A stretch of 16,102 nucleotides of DNA from Mycoplasmataceae bacterium (GCA_013214845.1 JABSQC010000002.1:1-16102), one strand, 5' to 3'; positions 1 through 8,024 are shown, counted from the first letter of the stretch. Numbers and translations: made by a program. The notes: generated by a model not told the origin, from the letters alone.

Positions 1-1692
1 GTAATAGATAATAAAAACAATCATCATGAATTGGTTGATGGTCAACAAAGGATAACAACTATAATAATTTTTTGTCTTGCATTTTTTTATATATATAAAT
101 ATAAAATTAATAAATTTGACAGCATACATAAGAGAAATTTTAAAAAATTGTCAGATATTTTTATGGATGATTATGACGTACCTAAAAGAGAATATATTTT
201 AAATGTAAGTAAAAAATATGATAATTCTTTTTTAAAAAAAGTATTTAATATATTAAAAAAAATAGAAGATAACCAAAATATGTTAGATGATAAGGCAAAA
301 ATTGATAATCTTAGAAACACTAATAATAGTATATATTCAGAAATATTCTTTTACTTAATTGATAAAAATTCAAGTGAAAAGAAATTTTTGGAATTTAACT
401 ACATTATAGAAACTATTAGAAAGGACCTCTCTGTTGTTAAATACACATTTGAAACATCAGAAGATGCATATTTATTATTTGAAACTATGAATTCTAGAGG
501 TAAAGAGCTTGACTCATCAGAATTAATAAAAAACTTTGTTATGAGTAAATCTGATAGAAATGATACAGAAGACTTATTTGATAAGTGAGAGGAATGTGTT
601 AATAAATTAAGTGACCTTAGAAATATTAACTATGATGTTGAATCTCTTATAAAAAATATGACAGAGCTAAAAAGGCAGAAAAAAGTTTCAAAAAAATATG
701 TTTTTAAGGAATTTAAAAAGGAATACAGAGAAGATTTTAAACATACCTCATTAGTAGAAAACTTTGTTAATGAACTATATGATAAAGGTTCTTACATAGC
801 TTTAGTAGATAGTTTTGACAAAGAAATATTTTCTAAAGAATCAGTATCAATTCTTAAATCATTATTTGATCTGGGAATAAAAGGTATATATCCAATAATA
901 TTTGCTGCAACAACTGTTATATCTAAAAGACTTAAAAACAAAAAAATTAATTCTGTAGATGCTAAGTTTTTGATGCAAAAATTTGCTGTAAGTCTTTCAA
1001 TATTCTCAATTGACTACTTTTTAGTAACGAAGTCCACTGCAAATTCATTAGAGAATCCTATTGTCAAAATAACTAATGATATATATAGGACAGAATCAAT
1101 TGAACCAGTTAGAAACTTATATAATAAAACAAAGTTTGATAGAGGAAATTTAGATATCTTCTTTAAATCAAATACCTTAGGTGATTCAGCTAAGGGTAAA
1201 AAGTGAGCAAAATTAATTTTTAAATTAGTGACACATAAATATAACATTGAGAACTCAACATTTAGTAACCTTATTCGAGATAATGTAGATGTTGATCATA
1301 TACATGCGAAAAATATTAAGAGTAGTTCAACTTGTTACAATGATGTTACAGATGAATACATTGATAATATTGGTAACTTAATGCCTCTTAATTTGTCAGA
1401 AAATAGAAGTGTTCAAAATATGTGCTTTTCCGAAAAAATTAAGAACATTAAAATAAGTGACGACTTACTGAAAAATATATATTTATTAAATAAAAGCGAT
1501 TTTAATACAAATACAGATTTTGATCTTGATGAATTTAGCACAAAAGAACTTAAGAAAAAAATATTTGAAAAAGAATGAAAAAATACATCTGTAATAAATA
1601 GGTCTAATGAAATTAAGCATTCTCTTTATATTTACTATGATTCATTACAAAGCGATAATTTAAGATGGTTAACTTATCAAAATAATAAATAA
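1..1692 (+). CDS. DUF262-DUF1524 (GmrSD-like) nuclease, 5' truncated by window
   Basis: The frame is open from base 1, so the start lies upstream; 563 residues are visible. Near the N-terminal end is VDGQQR (codons 12-17), the DUF262 hallmark that in GmrS-type proteins belongs to a ParB-like NTP-using domain. The DUF262 motif FETMNSRGKELDSSELIKN follows at about codons 160-178. At codons 430-435 is VDVDHIH, and at 457-460 IGNL with a downstream asparagine, matching the DUF1524 HNH-type nuclease core (likely D432, H433, H435, N459). TGA codons at 586, 1204 and 1576 are read as Trp; treating them as stops would split the gene into three. Proteins of this architecture are modification-dependent restriction or anti-phage nucleases acting on DNA in the cytoplasm. 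Family assignment is firm; the specific substrate is unknown. No partner gene is visible inside the window. Confidence 0.85.
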
Positions 1693-1741
1693 GAATTATG
1701 TATTTAATTTGTATATTTTTTTATATTTTTTTGTATAGTAA

Positions 1742-1747
1742 TATAAT
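1742..1747 (+). promoter_or_regulatory. -10 box of nagA promoter, predicted leaderless
   Basis: A perfect TATAAT lies exactly six bases before the nagA ATG (1754). With the usual -7 position for the last base of the hexamer, transcription would begin at the A of the ATG, giving a leaderless mRNA. No Shine-Dalgarno sequence exists in the gap, which supports this. The upstream 40 bases are T-rich and contain no convincing -35 box, as is common in mollicute promoters. Confidence 0.65.
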
Positions 1748-1753
1748 AGATTT

Positions 1754-2875
1754 ATGGAAATTAAGGGAATAAACACTAAGGGAGAATCGATTGTCATAGA
1801 GACAGAAGGTTCCAAGATTAAAAGTGTATCTAAATCCAATCATAACATTAAGGACTTGCTTATCCCTGGCTTTGTTGATAGGCACTCTCATGGTGGATAT
1901 GGATATGACTTTATGGACGGAAGTAAAGAAAAAACTGAAAAATTTCTTAAAAAAATTTTATCTGAAGGTTGTACTTCAATTGTACATACTTCTATAACTG
2001 CTGAAGAGGATGATGTAGAAAGAGCAGTTAAAAATGCTAATTATTTTATAGAAGAAAAACCTAGCGGAATTGCTGAAATGGTAGGTATTCATATTGAAGG
2101 TAATTATCTTACTGAAGAGAAGAAAGGAGCTCATAGATCTGACTTATTTAAACCATTAACTATAGAAGAAGTTAACAAATTAAATAAATGAAGTAAAAAT
2201 ATAAAAGTAATTACATATGCAATTGAAAAGTCTACTACTGAAGTAACTAAGAAGTTATTAAATAACGGAATTAGACCATCAGTTGGGCACTCAATAGCAA
2301 CATATGATGATGTTGCAAAACACTTAAAAGTAGGTCTCTCTACTTGTACTCATTTACATAATGCAATGAGCGGTTACTCTCATAGAAGAGAAAATATGGG
2401 AATTGTTAATGCAGCATACAACTTATACAAAAATAATCTAATGTCTGAATTAATTGTTGATGGTATTCATGTAGATAGAGAAGTTGTAAAAGATACTTAC
2501 AACATAATAGGACCTAAGTCTGTTATAGCTATAACTGACTCTATAAGACCAAAAGGAGCTAAGGATGGAGAATATGAATCTGGTGGTCTTAAAGTATTTA
2601 AAAAGGGTCTATATATAAGAACTGAAAGAGGAGAGATAGCTGGTTCAGGTCAGAGTATGATTGGAAACTTTAATAACCTACTTGAATTCACAAATTGTAG
2701 TCTTGATGAAGCAGTAATGATGACTTCTACAAATGCTTCAAGAGAATTGAACCTAAAAAACAAAGGTGAACTTAAAGCTGGATTTGATGCTGATATTTTA
2801 GTTTTAGAAAATAATAATAATAAGTATACTGTTAAGAGGACCATTGTAAGAGGATTAGAAGGATATAAAATCTAA
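1754..2875 (+). CDS. nagA: N-acetylglucosamine-6-phosphate deacetylase
   Basis: The 373-residue cytoplasmic enzyme removes acetate from GlcNAc-6-P to give glucosamine-6-P, the NagB substrate. Family landmarks appear in order: PGFVDRHSHGG (metal-binding H44 and H46; most relatives have PGFxDxHxHG), GIHIEGNY with metal ligand E115, KGAH, a GHS motif with the next metal histidine (near 2284-2292), CTHLHNAMS, ELIVDGIHVD, AITDSI with the catalytic aspartate, and a final GFDADILVL. Length is usual for the family (about 380). The proline of the usual EGPF motif is asparagine here. One internal TGA (2189) is Trp. ATG 1754 is chosen because it follows the -10 box directly and gives a complete N-terminal beta domain. 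The TAA stop shares its last A with the ATG of the next gene, so the two are likely co-translated. Confidence 0.95.
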
Positions 2876-3612
2876 TGAGAAATTACAATTATATTAAATT
2901 AAAAGAGTACATAAAAAAACACGGAAATATAACTAGTACAGAAGCACAAAAATTACTTGATGTCACACCAATGACTGTAAATAGAATATTTATTAAGTTA
3001 GAAGAAGAAGACTTCATTATTAGAGTAAAGTCAGGTGCAATATATAACAATAATACTGGAAGATCTGATATATACGGACATAGAGTTGAAATGCACAATA
3101 GAGAAAAATTATCTATTGCAAAGCATGCTGCAAGCTTAGTTGAAAATGGTGAAAATATATTTATAGATGCAGGGACAACTTGTTCAATGATGATTCCATT
3201 TTTGCCTTATGATGTGCAAATATATACAACTTCTTTTAGTGTTTTAAAATTTGCTAATTTATACAAAAAGAGGAACATTCACATAATTGGAGGTTTATAT
3301 TCTCCATCTTTTCAAGCTGTTGAATTAGCAGATAATTTAAACTATTATAATAGATTCAAATTTGATAAAGCATTTATTGGAGTGGTAGGTATTCTAAGTG
3401 ATGGTACTTTAACTAACACACACTTAGAGGAAACAAAATTAAAAGAATTTTTTACTTCAATTGCAGATAAATCTTACATACTTGCAAACCATAAAAAACT
3501 AGATGAAAAAAGTGAATATTCATTTTTACCAGACAAAGCCTTCTCTGTTATTACCAATAATCATCTTCCTATTAATAACGAAGAAGTGGAGGTTATAGTA
3601 TCAGAAGCATAA
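2875..3612 (+). CDS. DeoR-family transcriptional regulator
   Basis: This 245-residue protein has the DeoR plan. Residues 1-55 form a winged helix-turn-helix, with TSTEAQKLLDVTPMTVNR as the recognition part (about 20-37). A C-terminal sugar-phosphate sensor domain follows, with FIDAGTT (D98-G100-T101-T102), IIGGLYSP, FIGVVGI, and THLEETKLKEFF, the late conserved segment of the family. It most likely senses a phosphorylated amino sugar and controls the surrounding nag/mur genes; this role is inferred from its place between nagA and murQ. Its ATG overlaps the nagA stop by one base, and AGAAGGA about 11 bases upstream is a weak ribosome site. No internal TGA is needed. A palindrome at 6990-7010 is one candidate operator. 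Confidence 0.9.
   Translation: MRNYNYIKLKEYIKKHGNITSTEAQKLLDVTPMTVNRIFIKLEEEDFIIRVKSGAIYNNNTGRSDIYGHRVEMHNREKLSIAKHAASLVENGENIFIDAGTTCSMMIPFLPYDVQIYTTSFSVLKFANLYKKRNIHIIGGLYSPSFQAVELADNLNYYNRFKFDKAFIGVVGILSDGTLTNTHLEETKLKEFFTSIADKSYILANHKKLDEKSEYSFLPDKAFSVITNNHLPINNEEVEVIVSEA
3588..3592 (+). promoter_or_regulatory. Ribosome binding site for murQ inside the regulator gene
   Basis: GGAGG lies within the last codons of the upstream regulator gene. Seven bases after it comes ATC (3600) in the murQ frame, the spacing expected for a start codon. This is the main argument for placing the murQ start at 3600. Confidence 0.55.
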
Positions 3613-4463
3613 ATTTAGATGAACTTGATACAGATGTTCTTGTAGATGAGTTCATAGATGACTCAAAAGTAATATATGAGTCTATAGCCAAAGAAAGTAA
3701 GAAAATTTCTAAAGTAGTAGATTCTATAACAGAAAAATATAGACAAGGTGGTAGAGTTATATATTTAGGTAGTGGTACATCTGGAAAAGTAGGTATATTA
3801 GATGCTAATGAAGTTCCAGGTACTTTCGGTGTAGATTCTTCTACATACTTTGGAATAATTTCAGGTGGACATGAAGCTTTATACCTTCCTCTAGAAGGAA
3901 CAGAAGATGACTATGACTTAGCTCAATCAGATTTAGAAAGAATAAATGTTACTAATAAAGATGTACTAATACTTCTTACATCCTCAGGTTCTACTCCGTA
4001 TGTAAATGGAGCTGCAAAATATGCTAAGTCTAAGGGTATTTATTCAGTATCTATCACTAACAGTAAAGAACCTAAAATAGCTAGTTACACAAATGATTCT
4101 GTAAATATTATTACTGGAAGCGAGTTGATAGAAGGATCGACAAGAATGAAAGCTGCTACTTCTCAAAAAATAGTTTTAAATATAATATCATCTTCTGTAA
4201 TGACAAAATTAGGAAATGTTTATGGAAATAAAATGGTAGGAGTAAAATCTAACAATAATAAACTACTTAAAAGAATAGAGGATATTGTTATTGACATAAC
4301 TAAAAAGGATAGAAAAGTAGTTAGTGATTGTCTTAAAGACAATGACTATAATGCTAAAGTAACAATACTTATTTTATCTTTGGGAATTGATTCAAATGAA
4401 GCAAACAAACTTTTATCTGAACAAATTCCTATTAAGCAAATAATTAAAAAATATAGCAAATAA
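3600..4463 (+). CDS. murQ: N-acetylmuramic acid 6-phosphate etherase, apparent non-AUG start
   Basis: MurQ cleaves the lactyl ether of MurNAc-6-P, giving GlcNAc-6-P and D-lactate. The 287-residue product carries the SIS-domain landmarks of the family: RVIYLGSGTSGKVGILDANEV (the sugar-phosphate loop), GIISGGHEALYLPLEG, DVLILLTSSGSTPYV, SVSITNS, and ELIEGSTRMKAATSQKIVLN, which is nearly diagnostic. The frame is closed by stops at 3573 and 3576, and the first ATG/GTG/TTG after that is TTG at 4125, far inside the conserved domain. The start must therefore be non-standard, or the sequence differs here. ATC 3600 fits the GGAGG at 3588-3592; ATA 3609 overlaps the upstream TAA as ATAA. Compared with E. 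coli MurQ, about 20 N-terminal residues (including the usual TExRN stretch) are missing. Function is firm, start uncertain. Confidence 0.88.
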   Translation: MRSINLDELDTDVLVDEFIDDSKVIYESIAKESKKISKVVDSITEKYRQGGRVIYLGSGTSGKVGILDANEVPGTFGVDSSTYFGIISGGHEALYLPLEGTEDDYDLAQSDLERINVTNKDVLILLTSSGSTPYVNGAAKYAKSKGIYSVSITNSKEPKIASYTNDSVNIITGSELIEGSTRMKAATSQKIVLNIISSSVMTKLGNVYGNKMVGVKSNNNKLLKRIEDIVIDITKKDRKVVSDCLKDNDYNAKVTILILSLGIDSNEANKLLSEQIPIKQIIKKYSK

Positions 4464-4487
4464 TTAACAAATGTTATTTATTAACAA
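4463..4487 (+). repeat. Short direct/inverted repeat after murQ
   Basis: ATTAACAA occurs at 4463-4470 and again at 4480-4487, with TGTTA (4472-4476) between them able to pair with the TAACA of either copy. The stem is only five A/T-rich pairs, too weak for a convincing terminator. Its place just upstream of the next promoter would also suit an operator. Function unknown. Confidence 0.3.
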
Positions 4488-4493
4488 TTTGGC

Positions 4494-4523
4494 TTGCATT
4501 ATTATTTTATTTACAATTTTAAT
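4494..4523 (+). promoter_or_regulatory. Possible promoter for the small-protein/nagE/nagB genes
   Basis: TTGCAT (4494-4499) and TTTAAT (4518-4523) are separated by 18 bases. Transcription would start near 4530, only about six bases before the ATG at 4536, where no Shine-Dalgarno sequence is present. Both boxes are imperfect, so read-through from murQ is also possible. Confidence 0.4.
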
Positions 4524-4535
4524 GAAATAATTTTT

Positions 4536-4661
4536 ATGGACAAGAATAGTGTCCCAGCAGAAATGGAATTAACAACAAAACAGAAAAAAATTATAAAAAT
4601 ATGGGTTGCAATATTTGTTTTTCTTTTAATTGTGTTCATAATTCTTTCTGCAATTCTATAA
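4536..4661 (+). CDS. 41-residue single-span membrane protein, unrecognised
   Basis: I do not recognise this small protein. It starts with a polar stretch (MDKNSVPAEMELTTKQKK, 1-18) followed by one strongly hydrophobic segment (about 19-41, IIKIWVAIFVFLLIVFIILS) that ends the protein, so it should be an N-in, C-tail-type membrane peptide. It contains one Trp coded by TGG. The evidence for a real gene is the promoter-like sequence upstream, the clean hydrophobic pattern, and the position: its TAA stop runs directly into the AGGAG ribosome site of the next small gene. It probably belongs to the nagE transcription unit. A role as a small partner or regulator of the PTS permease is possible but only inferred from position. 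Confidence 0.6.
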   Translation: MDKNSVPAEMELTTKQKKIIKIWVAIFVFLLIVFIILSAIL

Positions 4662-4669
4662 GGAGAAAA

Positions 4670-4927
4670 ATGGAAAATAAGAAACAAAAGGGCAATTTTC
4701 AATTGAAAGTTTTTTTACAAAATACCTTTGACTATTGCTCTATAATGATTAAGCAAAATTGGTTTATTTTAATTATTTCTTGATTAGTATTTTTAGGAAT
4801 GTTTATTGGACTAATTGCAATGCTTACTGCTACACCTGTCTCTTGAGGTGGAGCAGCAACGTTAATGGCGTTTACTATTATATCTGCTTTTGAAACTATT
4901 TGATTTACTTTGAGGGCTAGAAAATAA
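4670..4927 (+). CDS. 85-residue two-span membrane protein, unrecognised
   Basis: Not recognised. The N-terminal 30 residues are basic and amphipathic (MENKKQKGNFQLKVFLQNTF). Two hydrophobic segments follow at about 33-54 (ending FLGMFIGLIAML) and about 59-80 (WGGAATLMAFTIISAFETIW), and the protein ends in a positive RARK tail, consistent with both ends in the cytoplasm. TGA is read as Trp at three places. AGGAG at 4661-4665 is a good ribosome site five bases before the ATG. The stop shares its last A with the nagE ATG, so translation is probably coupled to the permease. This coupling, plus the preceding single-span protein, hints at a membrane module working with the PTS, but the family shows no known function to me. 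Confidence 0.75.
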
Positions 4928-6963
4928 TGACTGCAAAAGAAAATTCAAAAGTTGATGTACTTGTTAAAGACAAGCCATCTAAAAAAATATTTAAGTCAAA
5001 AAAATGAGGAAACTTTTTTGATGTATTACAAAAAATTGGTAAATCACTTCTATTTCCAATAGCTGTTCTACCTATTGCAGCGCTTATGATGCGTATAGGT
5101 GCTTTAATAGAAAGTGAAACAATAGCTGGTTCAGTTGGACATTGAATTGGTACAATAATAAGAGTTCCTGGTTCTGCTGCATTTGATAACCTTGCCGCGC
5201 TATTCGCAATTGGTGTAGGGTTTGGATTTGCAAAAGACTCTAGGGGAGAGGCGGCACTTGTGTCATTCTTCTCATGACTAATACTACATATGTTTGTTGA
5301 TACAGCAGGTACAGGAATACCTTCATTAATTTATGATAGTGTAAATTCTGGTTCACTTGCTGCTGTTGATCCAGTTACAGACCTTGCTTATGTGGATGCA
5401 AGTGGAAATACTGTTTCTTCACTTGTTTATGTTATTAAACCATCAGCAGATGGATTAACAAATACTGTTGCATATAACGTTAATACAGGTGTTGCTGGTG
5501 GTATTACTGCAGGTCTTCTAACTGCAGCATTCTATAATAAATACAGTAATATAGAATTGCCATCAGCGTTAAGTTTCTTCTCAGGAAGAAGATTCTTACC
5601 AATGATAATGGCATTTGTAATGATTCCTGTTTCATTTATTGCTGCTGTATTCTGACCATGAATACAATTAGCACTATATGAATTAGGTAGTGCTGTTGCA
5701 ACATCAGGACTTGATTGAGTTGCCTCTGGGGTATATGCTCTATTAAATAGACTATTACTTCCATTTGGACTACATCACGTACTTAATACATTCTTCTGAT
5801 TCCAAATTCCTGTTGTCGGTGTTGCTACTGACATTACAGTATCATCAGGAATGGCTAAACATGTTGGAGAACAAGTTACAATTTATGGAGACATAAATGC
5901 TTACACTAATGGTCTTGTAAACTCTGGTACATTCCAATCTGGTTACTTCCCAATCATGATGTTTGGTTTACCAGCAATTGGTCTTGCTATAGTTGCAAGA
6001 GGTGACAAAGATAATAGAAAAGCATTAATGGGAGTTATTGGTGGTGCTGCACTTATTGCATTTATTACAGGTGTAACAGAGCCACTAGAATTTACATTTG
6101 CATTTATTGCACCAGGTATGTATGTTCTTTACTCAGTAATGTCTGCCATAGCGGCCGCGATAACGGTAGCCCTAGGTCAAACTATTGGATTTGGTTTCTC
6201 AGCCGGTCTAATAGATTATGCTGTGTCAATTCCTACAACAATGCAAATGATTGATGTATCAAATCAAGTTAATGCAGGAACCATGCCGATAGTCGATGCA
6301 TCTGGAACACTTATTAGTAATCCAGTTTCAGTAAATGAAATATCTAACCCAGGTTGAATGATGCTAATTGGAGCAGTAACTGGTGTTATATACTTCTTTA
6401 CATTCTACTGATTTATTGGTTACTTTAAAGTTAAAACTCCAGGTAGATTAGGTATGCCTGTAGGTGTTCAAAACAGTAAAGTAATTGCTTCAGATGATAA
6501 TTCACCAGGTAGTGAAACAAGTAAATTTAGTGGTGAAGCTGAACAAATACTAAAATATGTTGGTGGTTACGAAAATGTTAAAACTATTGACAATTGTGCT
6601 ACTAGATTAAGACTTACATTAGTTGACAACAAAAAAGTTGAAAAACTAAAAATTAAAGAAGAAGGACTTGCTGTAGATGCTATTACAATAGGTGACTCAG
6701 CTGCTCAAATAATAATTGGACCTAAAGTTGAGTTAGTTACAGATGCATTTAGAAAAATATACGATAGAGATAAAAGCAACTCTTCTAAGAAAAAAGTAAC
6801 TGAAAACACAGAAGCTGAAAAAACATTAACTGAAAAGAAAGCAACTGAAAAGAAAGCAACTGAAAAGAAAGTAACTGAAAAGAAAGCAACTGAAAAGAAA
6901 GCAACTGAAAAAAAAGACACTAAGAAAAAAGCAACTGAAAAAAAAGATACTGAAAAAAAGTAA
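4927..6963 (+). CDS. nagE: PTS N-acetylglucosamine-specific EIICB component
   Basis: This 678-residue membrane permease imports and phosphorylates GlcNAc. EIIC spans roughly 35-515 and matches E. coli NagE closely: LLPFGLHHVLN (H283/H284), GDINAY ahead of SGYFPIMMFGLP, GVTEPLEF with E385, FSAGLIDY and KTPGR. The GDIN-to-MMFGLP stretch favours GlcNAc over glucose. The EIIB domain follows (about 538-620), with phosphorylated C557 in NCATRLRL. There is no EIIA domain, so a separate EIIA must donate phosphate. Compared with NagE there are two inserted loops (around 140-185 and 440-480), both containing VDASG, and a repetitive Lys-rich tail (635-678). Many TGA codons are Trp. The ATG overlaps the upstream stop as TAATG; GAGGG about 10 bases upstream is a weak ribosome site. 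MurNAc as an additional substrate is possible, since murQ is adjacent. Confidence 0.93.
6829..6960 (+). repeat. 15-bp tandem repeat coding for a TEKKA tail
   Basis: Nine in-frame units of a 15-base repeat (type unit ACTGAAAAGAAAGCA) encode TEKKA-like pentapeptides at the C-terminus of NagE. Units are TEKKA, TEKKA, TEKKV, TEKKA, TEKKA, TEKKD, TKKKA, TEKKD and a final TEKK. The first units are nearly identical at DNA level and later ones diverge (AAG to AAA), so the array probably grew by slippage. Gain or loss of units keeps the frame. Confidence 0.92.
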
Positions 6964-6989
6964 ATTAAATTTAAGGACTAAATAAAACT

Positions 6990-7010
6990 TTTGATATCTA
7001 AGATATCAAA
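6990..7010 (+). promoter_or_regulatory. Perfect 10-bp palindrome upstream of nagB, candidate operator
   Basis: TTTGATATCT and AGATATCAAA are exact reverse complements around a single central A. It sits in the 62-base gap between nagE and nagB. No T-run follows, so it is unlikely to be a terminator. Its symmetry suits a dimeric repressor site, perhaps for the DeoR-type protein of the cluster; as RNA it could form a 9-bp hairpin with a 3-base loop that protects or processes the message. Confidence 0.5.
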
Positions 7011-7025
7011 CACAATGGATAAGTA

Positions 7026-7754
7026 ATGAAAATTAGAAATATAAATATATCCTACTTTAAAAACTTAAATGATGCAAACGAATATGCATTTGAATTATTT
7101 AGAAGGGAACTGGACACTTTAAAAGAAAAAAACTTTTGTTTAGCTACCGGTAGCACACCTGTAGATCTATATAAATTGTTTGTAAAAAGTTTTAATGAAA
7201 AACAAACAACCTGAAAGAACATTACATCATTTAATTTAGATGAGTATATTGGATTAGAACCAAATAACAAATTTTCCTTTAGATACTTTATGGATAGTAA
7301 TTTATTCAATTATATTGATATACAAAAAGAAAATATTAATTTTTTAAGTGGTACTTCTAACCCTGAACAAGAAATTGTTAGATATGAAAAAGAAATGGAT
7401 AAAGCTGGACCTTTTGACATCACGTTGCTAGGTGTTGGAAAAAACGGTCACATTGCTTTTAATGAGCCAGGTACACCAAGAGAGTCTAAGACTCATATAA
7501 TAGATCTTACTGACTCAACTATAAAGGCAAATGAAATCTATTTCGATAATCCTAATGATATGCCAAGGCAAGGTATAACAATGGGTATTGATTCAATAAT
7601 ATCTAGAAGCAAGAAAATTATTCTAATTGCTTTTGGCGAATCTAAGAGAGAGGCATTAGAAGCCTTAATATCAAATAAAGTGAACATGAACTATCCTATA
7701 ACATATCTACTTGAACATAATGACGTAGAAGTTATTACAGATATTAAACTTTAA
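7026..7754 (+). CDS. nagB: Glucosamine-6-phosphate deaminase
   Basis: NagB converts glucosamine-6-P to fructose-6-P and ammonia, the last step before glycolysis. The 242-residue product has the family motifs: LATGSTPVDLYK (phosphate loop), FNLDEYIG with D72 and E73 as in the E. coli enzyme, GVGKNGHIAFNEPG containing the catalytic H142, and DMPRQGITMGIDSI. One TGA (7212) is Trp. The protein is slightly shorter than E. coli NagB (266) and ends soon after the core, as in Gram-positive relatives. ATG 7026 is chosen because it yields the usual N-terminal length; there is no clear Shine-Dalgarno sequence before it. It follows nagE by 62 bases and completes the uptake, deacetylation and deamination route. 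No GC-rich terminator follows. Confidence 0.95.
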
Positions 7755-7808
7755 TTTTGTTAATAAAAAAAATTTTGTTTACATTTTATTTCAAAAACAT
7801 ATCTTATG

Positions 7809-7814
7809 TATAAT
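7809..7814 (+). promoter_or_regulatory. -10 box of the ABC operon leader
   Basis: A perfect TATAAT preceded directly by TG. Transcription would start near 7821, the beginning of the structured leader. TTTACA at 7778-7783 resembles a -35 box, but the spacing of 25 bases is too long, so this is probably a -10-dominated promoter. Confidence 0.6.
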
Positions 7815-7957
7815 TGAATAGTGTGGGGTTTAAAACTTTGAGTTTAAAACTTGATCCTACTTTAGTAAAATGAGCATTGATTTGAAAAATAAAATAAATG
7901 TATCAATTTTATTGAATGATATTTTATCATTTAACTTTATAAACAAACTAATTACAA

Positions 7958-8000
7958 AAAAAACTGTTGGTTTTAAAAAACGGCCAACAGTTTTTATTTT
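7958..8000 (+). terminator. Intrinsic terminator within the operon leader
   Basis: AAACTGTTGG (7961-7970) pairs perfectly with CCAACAGTTT (7984-7993), followed by a T-rich run to 8000. It lies between the -10 box at 7809 and the ATPase start at 8044, so it would stop transcripts before the operon unless an alternative fold forms. It could also end nagB read-through. Confidence 0.75.
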
Positions 8001-8002
8001 AT

Positions 8003-8024
8003 TCTTAGAAAAATATTTCTAAGA
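8003..8024 (+). other. Perfect 9-bp hairpin before the ATPase ribosome site
   Basis: TCTTAGAAA (8003-8011) and TTTCTAAGA (8016-8024) are exact reverse complements with loop AATA. The hairpin ends about nine bases before AGGAGG (8033-8038), so it may affect stability or initiation of the operon message. Confidence 0.5.

Noticed and set aside
586..1578. In-frame TGA codons that split the first gene and many others, looking like nonsense mutations or pseudogenes
   Set aside because: The same pattern occurs in conserved genes including rplM, nagB and the permeases, at positions where Trp is expected. It reflects the mollicute code, not gene decay.
6705..6920. Reverse-strand frame coding for repeated FFSVA residues
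   Set aside because: It is only the complement of the TEKKA repeat in nagE, with no promoter, ribosome site or known family.
6829..6960. Possible CRISPR-like or intergenic repeat array
   Set aside because: The 15-bp units are contiguous with no spacers and lie in frame inside nagE. The same argument applies to the 18-bp units at 8098-8205.
7755..7808. Terminator directly after nagB
   Set aside because: The sequence is A/T-rich with T runs but has no GC-containing hairpin; the first convincing terminator is at 7958-8000.
7821..7870. Purine or 2'-deoxyguanosine riboswitch, known upstream of nucleotide genes in Mesoplasma
   Set aside because: The conserved junction and loop sequences of the purine riboswitch class were not found by eye, although a diverged variant cannot be excluded without a covariance search.
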